Assembly: GCA_009781185.1 (NCBI GenBank)
Contig: WQYP01000007.1
Coordinates: 1-58,737 of the forward strand
Origin: Phycisphaerales bacterium
GTDB taxonomy: Bacteria; Planctomycetota; Phycisphaerae; WQYP01
Direction: 5' to 3'
DNA: 58,737 bases
Position numbers and translations under genes: made by a program. This document shows positions 1 through 8,229 of the stretch, piece by piece; position 1 is the stretch's first letter; every line of letters begins with the position of its first letter. The notes under the pieces were generated by a model. The model saw nothing but the letters and a program-made list of their open reading frames with translations. It was not told where the DNA came from and did not search any database.

Positions 1-1076
1 AGCGTGACGACCTGGTGGGCAAACTGTTCGTCGCGCAGGATGCGCTCAGGCAGCAGACCGAGGACGCGACGATCAAGCGAAACGCGCTGGAGGGCGAACT
101 CCTGGCGCTTCACGCCAGTTACGAGAAACTCGCGTCCGCCAAAAAAGCCGCCCCGATCGCGGCCCCTACCATCACGGTCAGCGAACCCCCGAAGGCTCCG
201 CAACAAAACCACAGCTTGCATCGCGACCGATTGCTCAAACAGGCCAAGGCCCTGCGTTTACTCCGAAAGGAAACCTTCGAACACCAGACGCTGTTGTTGA
301 AAGGCCGGGAGCACGTCGCCAAGGAGCGTCAGCAGCTTCGCACGCGCAAGGAAAATCTCGAACAAGTCAAACAGCTTCTGGAGCAGCAGGAGATGGTCAT
401 GGCGAGGAAGCTCGCCGACCACAGCGCCCTGAAAACCGTCGCAGCCGTCGGCATCTTCATGATCCTCACTCTCGTCGCCTCCTTCGTCGGCGTCTACAAA
501 TTCGCCAAGCTCGGCTATCAAGCCGAAGCGATCGTCCAACTCTATCCGCCGGCCTCCATGAAAGGACAGGAACTCGACGCCTGGTTAACACGCCAGAGCG
601 TGACCGTGAAATTGGATGACGTCACCTTTGAAGCCTGGAAACTCCTCCGCAGTGACGGACACTACAGCATGTACGACGTACGAGACTCCTGGCTTGGTTC
701 CCTGGCCCGAAACCTCGACGTCCAGGTGGATTCGACCGATCCCAGGCTCCCCACGCTGCTCATCCGCTACGCCGGCAACGACGCCGACGGCGTCGCGCAG
801 GTCTGCAACGCCCTGGCCAAAGCCTACGTGGCATTGCCGATGGTGGCCCAGGGAACGACGATCAAGCCGGGAACAGTCGCTGCCCCCGCGATCAAGCCCG
901 ACCTGCCCTGCCAGGACAACCGCATCGCGATGAGCTTGGGCGCGGCAGCAGGTGTGATGGTCGTAGGCCTGATCTTGGTCATGCTCTCCCGCTACGTCTT
1001 CCGAAGGCGGCAACGCAAAGAGCGCGACCAGATCAATGAAACCGGCTACGCGGAAATGAATGGCCATCCCGCGTAG
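1..1076 (+). CDS. Wzz-like coiled-coil membrane protein (5' partial)
   Basis: The frame is already open at the left edge, with codons R-D-D-L before the first GTG at 15, so the N-terminus lies outside the window. The visible part begins with a long charged coiled coil, followed by a membrane segment near VGIFMILTLVASFVGVYK, a periplasmic-type domain, a second membrane segment near GVMVVGLILVML, and a basic tail. Two membrane helices around an extracytoplasmic domain recall polysaccharide chain-length determinant (Wzz) proteins. Here, however, the coiled coil comes before the first helix. The family is inferred from topology only and no signature motif was recognised. A role in exopolysaccharide assembly is possible. 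The stop codon touches an inverted repeat that starts at 1076. Confidence 0.5.
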   Translation, partial: RDDLVGKLFVAQDALRQQTEDATIKRNALEGELLALHASYEKLASAKKAAPIAAPTITVSEPPKAPQQNHSLHRDRLLKQAKALRLLRKETFEHQTLLLKGREHVAKERQQLRTRKENLEQVKQLLEQQEMVMARKLADHSALKTVAAVGIFMILTLVASFVGVYKFAKLGYQAEAIVQLYPPASMKGQELDAWLTRQSVTVKLDDVTFEAWKLLRSDGHYSMYDVRDSWLGSLARNLDVQVDSTDPRLPTLLIRYAGNDADGVAQVCNALAKAYVALPMVAQGTTIKPGTVAAPAIKPDLPCQDNRIAMSLGAAAGVMVVGLILVMLSRYVFRRRQRKERDQINETGYAEMNGHPA

Positions 1077-1273
1077 GGGTGCATGACGTTTTAGGCGGCC
1101 ATCTGACGCGTAAAATTCGTTCAATTCGTAAAATTCGTGAAAAGCGTTCGCCTGGCGGTTCGCGGCTAAACTCTTCGTACGCCATGAACTCCACCACGAA
1201 TTTTACGACTTTCACGAATTCTACGAATTTTACGAGTAAAAACGCATCGCCCGCCTAAAGTGTCACGCACCCC
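1076..1273. repeat. Nested inverted-repeat element, about 198 bp
   Basis: The outer arms are 1076-1098 and 1251-1273, starting ggggtgcatgac, and match at 20 of 23 positions as an inverted repeat. Inside lies a second inverted repeat made of the word taaaattcgt (1111-1140 against 1195-1236). It fills the gap between two convergent genes. Copies of the outer arm word (aagtgtcatgcacc) also occur near 40975 and 53527, with a fragment near 16519. It may act as a bidirectional terminator or be a MITE-like element. Confidence 0.6.
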
Positions 1274-1282
1274 AACGTCCGC

Positions 1283-1723
1283 CTACCTTGGATGCTGGCT
1301 TGCAGAGTTGCAAAGTGGCACGCTGTTCGAAGTCTCAGCCAGCAGATCCGCCAGCGTCGAGGTCCGAAAAACTTCTTCCACAAGCGCAAACGCCTGATCA
1401 AGCCGGTGATGCACCGGACAAAGGCATTTCCCGTGCGATTTCAACCCCAGCGGACAATGTCGAATGCGTGGCAGCGGATCGACCGCCTGAATCACATCAA
1501 GCAGCGAAATCTCAGCCGGTGAGCGAGCAAGCGTAAACCCACCGTGAATACCGCGTTGAGCACGTACAAGTCCCGCTCGATCGAGTGTCTGAAGCACCTT
1601 GTAGAGATAACCGGCCGGAACCTTAGTCGCCTTGGCGATATCGGCATTCTTCGCCGGTCGATCAAGATTCCCTGCAAGAAAGGCAACAACACGCAGCGCA
1701 TATTCATTTGTTTGCGAGAACAT
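1283..1723 (-). CDS. Rrf2-family transcriptional regulator
   Basis: This 146-residue protein has the N-terminal winged helix typical of Rrf2 regulators: SQTNEYALRVVAFLA, then VPAGYLYKVLQTLDRAGLV and the wing RGIHGGFTLAR. Cys90, Cys100 and Cys102 lie in the region where NsrR/IscR-type members bind an iron-sulfur cluster, so redox, nitric-oxide or iron-sulfur sensing is plausible. The spacing does not exactly match the classical three-cysteine pattern. Its target is unknown. It is divergent from the HtrA gene, which makes that gene a possible target, but no clear dyad was identified in the shared upstream gap. Confidence 0.85.
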   Translation of the reverse strand: MFSQTNEYALRVVAFLAGNLDRPAKNADIAKATKVPAGYLYKVLQTLDRAGLVRAQRGIHGGFTLARSPAEISLLDVIQAVDPLPRIRHCPLGLKSHGKCLCPVHHRLDQAFALVEEVFRTSTLADLLAETSNSVPLCNSASQHPR

Positions 1724-1806
1724 AGAACAGTTCGCTTCCGACCTGATTTCTGGACCTTGACATCCAAATTAGCCCAAAACGCCCTTCGTTTCAACCCAGT
1801 AGGAGC

Positions 1807-1828
1807 ATCGTATGGTAATGCGGGGCTT
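1807..1828. repeat. Degenerate GGCA-loop-type palindrome
   Basis: The sequence here resembles the right half of the palindromes at 4910 and 12657 (aatgcggggct), but the left arm has decayed. It lies upstream of the HtrA gene. Confidence 0.35.
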
Positions 1829-1971
1829 GTTGGGGAAAGCCGGCTATTGACTCCAATTTCACAAATTTTACGAGTCAGCCATGCGGTGCATCCTTTGTGA
1901 TTTCAAGTTTCACGAAACATTCCCTCCGCCGCGGCAACGTCTTCGCATTGGCAGATTTCCTCGGAGATTCC

Positions 1972-3342
1972 ATGAAACGTACCCTCTGGGCCGGCGTCCT
2001 GGCAATTGCAGCTTTTTCCCTGCTCCCGGCCTGCACGCCGCTCAATCCCGCCCACATCGACATTCGTCCCGATTTTGCCGTTCGCTATGCCCTCGACACC
2101 GTCAGCCCCGCCGTCGTCCGTATCGACGTCGTCACCGAAGATTTCTCGCAAGGCCAGCCGCGTTCCAGTCGTTCTCTCGGCTCCGGCGTGATCATCGACA
2201 AGGAAGGCCACATTCTCACCAACTTCCACGTCGCCGGTCGCGCCAAACGTCTCGACGTCACCCTCTTCAACCAGGAGCACGTCCGCGCCCGCCTCGTCGG
2301 CTCCGACCACTGGACCGACCTGGCTCTCATCCAGCTCGACCTCAACGAAATCCACGAGAAAAAACTCGCCTTCAACTTCGCCCCTCTGGGCAAATCCTCC
2401 GAAGTCTCTCTCGGCCAACCCGTCATGGCCGTCGGAACCCCCTACGGCCTCACCCGCACCGTCACCAAAGGCATCATCTCCAACGCCGACCGCTACTTCG
2501 AGGAAAGCTCCATCGACCAGTACGAGACCGGCTGGTTCAACAACTGGCTCCAGATGGACGCCGCCATCAACCCCGGCAACTCCGGCGGACCCCTCATCAA
2601 CCTCCGCGGCGAAGTCATCGGCATCAATACCCGCGGATACCTCGGCAGCAACAGCCTCGGCTTCGCCATCCCCATCGACGTCGCCCAAAGCGTCGTGGCA
2701 GACCTGCTCGCCAAAGGCAAAGTCACTCGCAGCTACATTGGCGTACAGCTCCAACCGCTCCAGGACCTCGAAAAATTTTATGATATGGCCAGCGGCCAGG
2801 GCGTCCTCATCGCCAACGTCGAAAAAGATTCTCCCGCCGCCACCGCCGGACTCCAGACCGGCGACATTCTCCTGGCCGTCAACGACAAACCCGTCAACGC
2901 CCGTTTCCCCGAGCAACTCGCCGCCGTGCGAAAACTCATCAGCGACTTCCCGGTCGGAACCGCTCTTAAGCTCCAAGTCCGTCGTTCCGGCGGCAGCGAA
3001 ATTGCCGTCTCCGTCACCACCGAACAACTCGAAAGCAAAATCACCGAAGAAAAATCCATCGCCGCCTGGGGTCTGAGCGTCCGCAACGTCACCCGTGCCT
3101 ACCTCCGCGAGCAGCGAATCCCCTACGTCCGCGGCGCTCTGGTCACCGGCACCAAGCCCGGCTCGCCCGGCGTCACCGCCAACATCCGCATCGGCGACAT
3201 CATCATCAAAGTTGGCGGCAAACCCGTCGCCTCCGTCGAAGAGCTCGAAGCCGCCGTCGCCGCATGGCAGAAAAAAAACGGACTCATCGACGTCAGCGTC
3301 CAACGCGACCGCGCCCAGATCGTCCTGGTAATCAAACCCTAA
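1972..3342 (+). CDS. HtrA/DegP-family serine protease lipoprotein with two PDZ domains
   Basis: This 456-residue protein starts at ATG 1972, seven bases after GGAG; an ATG 25 codons upstream would bury the signal sequence. The N-terminus is a lipoprotein signal with lipobox LLPAC and acylation at Cys21. The trypsin-like domain keeps the whole catalytic triad: His86 in LTNFHV, Asp116 in TDLALIQLD and Ser204 in NPGNSGGPL. Two PDZ domains follow, roughly residues 235-345 and 350-455, each with the GD-I-L/I turn. Proteins of this type degrade or refold damaged envelope proteins. Here it should be membrane anchored and extracytoplasmic. It is followed within 61 bp by a second HtrA-like gene on the same strand, so the two may act together. 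Confidence 0.93.
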   Translation: MKRTLWAGVLAIAAFSLLPACTPLNPAHIDIRPDFAVRYALDTVSPAVVRIDVVTEDFSQGQPRSSRSLGSGVIIDKEGHILTNFHVAGRAKRLDVTLFNQEHVRARLVGSDHWTDLALIQLDLNEIHEKKLAFNFAPLGKSSEVSLGQPVMAVGTPYGLTRTVTKGIISNADRYFEESSIDQYETGWFNNWLQMDAAINPGNSGGPLINLRGEVIGINTRGYLGSNSLGFAIPIDVAQSVVADLLAKGKVTRSYIGVQLQPLQDLEKFYDMASGQGVLIANVEKDSPAATAGLQTGDILLAVNDKPVNARFPEQLAAVRKLISDFPVGTALKLQVRRSGGSEIAVSVTTEQLESKITEEKSIAAWGLSVRNVTRAYLREQRIPYVRGALVTGTKPGSPGVTANIRIGDIIIKVGGKPVASVEELEAAVAAWQKKNGLIDVSVQRDRAQIVLVIKP

Positions 3343-3360
3343 ACATCCTTATTATTTAGC

Positions 3361-3378
3361 CGGCAGGCTTGCCTGCCG
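3361..3378. repeat. CGGCAGGC-TT-GCCTGCCG palindrome, copy 1
   Basis: Perfect 8-bp stem with a TT loop, preceded by ttatttagc. It lies between the two HtrA-type genes. The same hairpin recurs at 4834, 10130, 19751, 22186 and 24408. Confidence 0.9.
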
Positions 3379-3403
3379 TTTTGTCCCCAACACGGAGTCC
3401 ATC

Positions 3404-4819
3404 ATGCATTTTCCCCGGAAACTTCCCCTGTCTCTCCTTGCCGTTCCGCTTCTCGTCGCCGCGACGGCCGCTCGTGCCGACACCGTCGATCTCGACGCCA
3501 AAGCCCGTGACATCGCCAAGTCGCTCGCCATTGTCGAGTTCACCTTGCAGGATGAAAACCAGTCCAGCGAAGGCTCCGGCCAGGGCATCGTCATCAGCAA
3601 AGACGGCGTCATTCTCATCTCCGGCGAACTGATCTCCGAGAACACGCCAAAAGATTGGGTCAAGGAAATCAAGATTCGCCTTCCTTCGAAGAACTTCGCC
3701 AATCCCATTCCCGCGACCTTCCTCGGTCGCACCCGCAACGGCCTCTTCGCCTTCCTTAAAGCCAACGAACCCATCGACGCCCCGGTCTTCACCCCGCCCA
3801 GCGACATGCCCACCCCGAAGCTCGGCGAAGAAATCTTCGCCGTCGGTCTCATGGGCAAAGGCGGGAGCTACGCCCCCAGTGTCGGCGTCTCACGGGTCAA
3901 AACCATTCTCCGCCTCCGCCGCTCCGCTGCCTGCGCCGGCTCCTTCAACCTGACCTGCGCCAACAGCCCCGTCTTCGACGCACAAACCGGCGCCTTCCTC
4001 GGCATCACACTCGGCAACAATTGGAACGACGGCATGTACATGACCGACGGCACCTCCTTCAAACGCGTCTACCTCCGTGACGAAGAGCAAGGCAATAGTT
4101 TCTACCTCGCCGAGGACGTTGCTCGCCTTTTCAAAAACATCCCCACCAAGCCCTTCAAACTTGACAGGCCCTGGCTCGGCGCCGACGAAATCACAGGCCT
4201 CCAGGAAAACCTCGTCGCCCTCAAAAAAATCGACCAAACCTCCGGCGTCATGATCGGCTCCGCCATCGCCGGCGAAGCCGCCGACAAAGCCGGACTCAAA
4301 TCTCAGGACATCATCCTCACCGTCGACGGAAAGCCCTTCTCCACCAGTCCGATCCCCGAAATCATGGTCGCTCACTTCGGCAAAACCATCGAGACCTACA
4401 GCCCCGGCGACACCGTCACCTTCGGCATCCTCCGCGACGACAAAAAACAAACCATCAAAGCCACCCTCGGCGCCGCACCCAAAATCGGCGCGGAAATGCC
4501 GCACGTCTTCTCACCCAAGGTCGGCATCGTGACCCGCGACCTCGTTTTCGCCGACGCCTACGCCCGCCGCCTGCCGCAGGACACCAAAGGCGTCATGGTC
4601 GCCCTCGTGAAAACCGGCGCCCCCGCCAACCTCGGCTCCACACCGCTCCGCACTCACTACCTGATCACCAAGGTCAACGATCAGCCCGTCGAAAATCAGA
4701 AACAGTTCCTCGAGCTCATGAAGAAACTCGAAGACAACGCTGACGCAAAGGAAGCTGTCTTCCAGGTCATCCAGCCCAACGGCCAATCCGAAGTCTGCCG
4801 CGTCGACCTCTCTAAATAA
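3404..4819 (+). CDS. HtrA-like secreted protein lacking catalytic residues, with PDZ domain(s)
   Basis: This 471-residue protein has a signal peptide ending ARA (about residue 25). The rest follows the HtrA layout: a trypsin-like fold beginning GSGQGIVISKDGVIL, then a PDZ domain containing DKAGLKSQDIILTVDGKPF and a second PDZ-like region near the C-terminus. The histidine site reads ILISGELISEN, with no TN-x-H-V. The serine site reads TCANSPVFDAQTG instead of GNSGGPL. A protease function is therefore unlikely. It may be a pseudoprotease that binds substrates or regulates the active paralogue encoded just upstream, which is inference. The palindromes on both sides could limit read-through between the two genes. 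Confidence 0.85.
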   Translation: MHFPRKLPLSLLAVPLLVAATAARADTVDLDAKARDIAKSLAIVEFTLQDENQSSEGSGQGIVISKDGVILISGELISENTPKDWVKEIKIRLPSKNFANPIPATFLGRTRNGLFAFLKANEPIDAPVFTPPSDMPTPKLGEEIFAVGLMGKGGSYAPSVGVSRVKTILRLRRSAACAGSFNLTCANSPVFDAQTGAFLGITLGNNWNDGMYMTDGTSFKRVYLRDEEQGNSFYLAEDVARLFKNIPTKPFKLDRPWLGADEITGLQENLVALKKIDQTSGVMIGSAIAGEAADKAGLKSQDIILTVDGKPFSTSPIPEIMVAHFGKTIETYSPGDTVTFGILRDDKKQTIKATLGAAPKIGAEMPHVFSPKVGIVTRDLVFADAYARRLPQDTKGVMVALVKTGAPANLGSTPLRTHYLITKVNDQPVENQKQFLELMKKLEDNADAKEAVFQVIQPNGQSEVCRVDLSK

Positions 4820-4833
4820 CCCCCTTATTTAGC

Positions 4834-4851
4834 CGGCATGCTTGCATGCCG
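4834..4851. repeat. CGGCATGC-TT-GCATGCCG palindrome, copy 2
   Basis: Same hairpin family as 3361, with one stem pair changed on both sides (G-C to T-A), which keeps the pairing. It lies 14 bases after the stop of the HtrA-like pseudoprotease gene. Confidence 0.9.
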
Positions 4852-4883
4852 TTCGGGCGAAAGAGACGCGACATGAAACGCAA

Positions 4884-4908
4884 GTAGCGACCCCGCTTTG
4901 CGGGGTGG
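4884..4908. repeat. gtagcgacc... 25-mer palindrome, copy 1
   Basis: This 25-mer contains the stem ACCCCGC / GCGGGGT with a TTT loop. Identical or nearly identical copies lie at 12625, 14179, 16539, 17231 and 46254. It is directly followed by a GGCA-loop palindrome. Confidence 0.9.
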
Positions 4909-4909
4909 A

Positions 4910-4931
4910 GCCCCGCATGGCAATGCGGGGC
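4910..4931. repeat. GGCA-loop palindrome, copy 1 (GCCCCGCAT arm)
   Basis: Perfect 9-bp stem GCCCCGCAT / ATGCGGGGC around a GGCA loop. Together with the 25-mer before it and about 70 bases after it, it forms a longer unit that is repeated at 12625-12748. Confidence 0.9.
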
Positions 4932-5043
4932 TTATCTCTCGAAATGAAAACCGACATTCATCTGCACGGAAGGTCCCCGCAAACGCTTACCGCGTCGCGA
5001 ACCATTCCTCCACGCCCCTCAACTCTTGAACGCGGTCGGTACT

Positions 5044-6108
5044 TCACGGACGAGTTTCAACAGGTCTGCGATAATTGGGCATAAGCCTATAAACAGCAAT
5101 CCCGATCATTTCACGCCCAATAGCCCGAGGATCGACGCATCGCCATTCACCGGGCACAGCAGTTGCGGTGTAAGCCTCTACGCCGCATTCCCGGAAGCTC
5201 CACACGGAGCGATAAAGGTGATATTGATCGGTACAGACCGCGACGCTGGCGAGGCCGTGCTCTCGCATAAAACGAACCGTATTGAAAGCCGTTGCCCGGG
5301 TATTATCGCCGACCGGATCGAGCGTGATAGCTTCCTCAGGCACGCCGTGGTCAAGACACACCCGCCGCATCGCTTCAGGCTCATTCGGCGACGCGGAGCC
5401 GGACAGATACAAATGCCGCGCAAGCCCACGCTGATAGAGCGACACAGCCGCCAGCGTCCGATCCCGCAACGTCACGGAAGCAGTCCCATCAGGCAAAACG
5501 CGATTCCCAAGCACCACGGCAAGATCGACAGTCGCGGTAACCGGACGGGCGAAATTTTGCATCTGATAAAATGTGAGGGTGACGACCAGAACCACCGCGA
5601 CGTATGCCCAAACACATACCTGTGTTGCCCGCGTGGCAGCGATGATAGCCGGCATACGTGTTCCGCGGCGAATCCACTCGCGGGTAAGAAACGCCCACAC
5701 GCCAAGGAGGATGGCAACGAGCAACGTCATGGGAACCGGCGAATCGACCCCATCGTGCATCCGTAGCTGATAGAACCAGACGGTATTAACGATCAGGCAG
5801 GCGATCACAAAGTAGGTCGGAACAAGCAGCCATTTCGCCGCGCCGGGTGCCCAACCGCTATTGATCCATGCAGGCTTTTGCCAGCCGGCAAGACGCAGCC
5901 CGATACGCCACGTGATGATCAGTACCGTACAGGCCCAGAGAAGTTTGACGAAAACACTCCCTATTCCGCCGAGCAGTCGTAAATCGATCCACCACTCAAA
6001 GCCGCAGTAGAGGGAAGATAAAACGAGCACGCCGACTGTGCCATGGAGTATCCCAAGGACAAAGCACAACGCCGAGCGGCCTTTGGACTTTGCATCTGCG
6101 GTTGTCAT
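5044..6108 (-). CDS. YdcF/DUF218-family membrane protein
   Basis: This 354-residue protein has four or five hydrophobic segments in its first 200 residues. A C-terminal soluble DUF218 domain follows. The family signatures are visible: VDLAVVLGNRV, HLYLSGSASPNEPEAM, GDNTRATAFNTVRFM and VCTDQYHLYRSVWSFRECG. SanA, ElyC and YdcF belong to this family and are linked to envelope integrity. The biochemical activity is not established for most members. It is a single-gene unit, and its upstream side holds a GC-rich palindrome at 6125-6149. Confidence 0.85.
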   Translation of the reverse strand: MTTADAKSKGRSALCFVLGILHGTVGVLVLSSLYCGFEWWIDLRLLGGIGSVFVKLLWACTVLIITWRIGLRLAGWQKPAWINSGWAPGAAKWLLVPTYFVIACLIVNTVWFYQLRMHDGVDSPVPMTLLVAILLGVWAFLTREWIRRGTRMPAIIAATRATQVCVWAYVAVVLVVTLTFYQMQNFARPVTATVDLAVVLGNRVLPDGTASVTLRDRTLAAVSLYQRGLARHLYLSGSASPNEPEAMRRVCLDHGVPEEAITLDPVGDNTRATAFNTVRFMREHGLASVAVCTDQYHLYRSVWSFRECGVEAYTATAVPGEWRCVDPRAIGREMIGIAVYRLMPNYRRPVETRP

Positions 6109-6124
6109 GGCACTCCTATCGCGT

Positions 6125-6149
6125 CAGCCCCCGGCTCTACCGGGGGTTT
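6125..6149. repeat. agcccccggctctaccggggg palindrome, copy 1
   Basis: Intergenic copy of a CCCCGGC / GCCGGGG-type hairpin. Related copies lie inside coding regions at 19598 and 38014, and a diverged one lies at 39444-39465. Confidence 0.7.
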
Positions 6150-6196
6150 GTCCAGCCTCGTTTCATTTATTTGAATATGTGAACACTCAAATTTAT

Positions 6197-6225
6197 TTCG
6201 AATTTCGAGTTTCGAACTTCGAATT
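6197..6225. repeat. Word-repeat hairpin (ttcgaa words)
   Basis: Overlapping copies of ttcgaatttcgagtttcgaa form a self-complementary block that ends a few bases before the stop of the minus-strand gene at 6229. It could act as that gene's terminator. Confidence 0.5.
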
Positions 6226-6228
6226 GCC

Positions 6229-8081
6229 CTAGTTTCCCTCATTGGGCACAAGGCCAATCGTGAGCCTGACTTCCGTTGGCCCGCTTGAGGAACTCGACCA
6301 CGGGGCCAGATCGACCGAGGTGATCGTGCCTGACATGCGAATCATGGCCTCATGGTTCAATTTAATCGCTCGTGCGGCCATCGCCGGAGAGGCTTGCACT
6401 TCAATGTAAGTCAGCACGAAAAGTGAGTTCGCAAGCTGGGTGTACTTGAAGCGGCAGATGAACGGAACGTAAGCCTTGCCATCAGGCCCATCGCGCGGCG
6501 AATCCAGGCGATCCGCATAAACACTGGCGTTAAAGGATTGTTTGACCAGATTCTTGGCGAACCAGTCGTTGATCTGTTGGAATTGTCCGGGCGTCCAGCC
6601 GATGGTGGTCGGTTGGAGTTCCTTGGGCAGATCGCGGAAGACATCCGCCAGGCAGGTGATGGTTTTTGATGCGGCCGCGGGCACGCCGTTGTCGCCGCCG
6701 CCGAGCCACTTCGGAAGGTCCTCGCCTCGTTTGATCGCCGATTTGTCGATGATCTCCTTGGCGCTGGCCAGCAGCATCTTGGCTTCCAGAATTTTCGCCT
6801 GCGGCATCGCTCCGTCGTCGAGCACCTGCGCTACGCGATCGCCGGCAAAACAGGCGATCGAATAACGGTCAAACATCTGGCTGCTGCTGGTAGCCTTGGC
6901 GACCTCGATCAGGGCCTGCCCAATCAGTAAAACCTGTTCGGCATGCCTGGCCGGATCTTTCGACAAGGTTCGGGGCGGGTTGCTCTTGAGCGCCGCGGTC
7001 AGTTGCTTCATGTCCGGACGATCACTGTTGGCCGCGAAAATAGCCGCCTTCTCAAGGTTCCCATAAAGCGACAGATGCAAGGTCGCCATCATGGCGTTGG
7101 CCACGGAGTCGGTGGGATTCGCCTTGAGCATCTCCTGGTACTTGGGCGCAAGAGTGGTCGCCTGATTCGCACGATCGCACCAGGCCGCAGCTTCGTTCAA
7201 CTCATCCGTACGTACCTGAGGCTTCTTGGTGTAGCTCCGAGCCGCATCACGCGCCTTCTTCAGTGAATCGAGCGCCTCCTTGGGATATCCGGTCTGCACA
7301 CGGGCCTTGGTCAAGCGCACATGGGAAGTCAGGTAGAGGTCGTAGAAGGTGTTACTCGGGGAGGACGCAGCGCGATCCTGAAGATCATTGAGGGCGTCAG
7401 CTCGAGCCTGCATCACGGGAAGAGTTCTTTCCGTCAGCAGCGGAAGCAGCGCCAGAGCCTTGGCTTCACGTTCTTTCGCCGAGATGCTCGAGCGGATCGA
7501 GAGGGCAAAAGCGTTGAGCATCAGATAGCGTTTCAGTTCGGCGCTGGTCACGCTGGCGGCGGAGGATTCCAGCAACTCCGCCGTCTTCTTCCGCAGATCG
7601 GGCGTTCCCGCCAGCGACTTGGTGATCGCATCCGCATAGCCCTCGTCAAAGGCTTTGCCATCTTCGGGCGAGAGCATCGGCTTCATCAGCAGTTCGGCGT
7701 AGGGCATGAATTCCACGAGCGGTTTCGGAGCGGGCTGAGTATCGGGCTGTGTCGTCGGCCGAAGCGGACGCCGGCGAATGTTCGTTGGCGTTGGCGGATT
7801 GTTCACAGAGTTCGGCGTGGGTGTAGGGGGAGGAGGAGGAGTAGGGCGGGGCGGGGGAGGGGGCGGAGGGGGCGTTGATTCTGGGGTAGGCGCAGGTGGG
7901 GGGGGGGAGGGGGAGGAGAGGGAGGCGGCCGTTTTATTTCCGGCTTACTGATGGGGCTCGCCGCTTTCTCGTCGTAGGGCGCAACATTAGGAAAGAGTTC
8001 ACCCGAGTCGCCCGCTCGGCAGACCGCCATGCTACATGACAAGATCAGGATTGCTGTCAGGCCTGTTTTCCCGCTCAACAT
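6229..8081 (-). CDS. Secreted proline-rich helical protein, frame broken at a 10-base homopolymer
   Basis: Two open frames together make one sensible protein. The first starts at ATG 8081 and gives a signal peptide (AILILSCSMAVCRAG) followed by a proline-rich linker, then drifts out of frame. The second covers 6229-7806, and its open frame extends upstream to the same place as APTPESTPPPPP. The break falls at or near ten consecutive C on the coding strand (plus-strand G 7898-7907). One extra base, or two fewer, joins the frames into about 617 residues. The main body is alpha-helical and repeat-like, with no recognised domain or catalytic motif. This is either an assembly error or real slippage. 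A C-terminal product starting at GTG 7806 would lack the secretion signal. Confidence 0.7.
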
Positions 8082-8153
8082 GTTTATCCATCCTTACCCT
8101 GAAAACGCTCGTTGGCATTGCAATGAAACGCATTCTACCTTATTTAGACGCTT

Positions 8154-8173
8154 ATGAAACATCTTTGTTTCAT
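8154..8173. promoter_or_regulatory. Perfect dyad ATGAAACA-TCTT-TGTTTCAT
   Basis: An 8-bp perfect inverted repeat lies in the 148-base gap between two divergent genes. It is AT-rich, unlike the dispersed GC palindromes, and could be an operator. No partner regulator can be named. Confidence 0.4.
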
Positions 8174-8229
8174 CAGGATTCCGTAAATCTCACAGGTACA
8201 CGTAAGTCGTTATCGACAGGGAGCCCGTT

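Noticed and set aside
1903..3303. 466-residue open frame on the minus strand opposite HtrA
   Set aside because: It mirrors the strongly coded HtrA gene. Its composition (Asp/Val/Gly-rich) is typical of antisense reading of GC-rich codons, and it has no domain.
5026..5766. 246-residue plus-strand frame opposite the DUF218 gene
   Set aside because: It overlaps a gene with family signatures, and its start lies within repeat-derived sequence.
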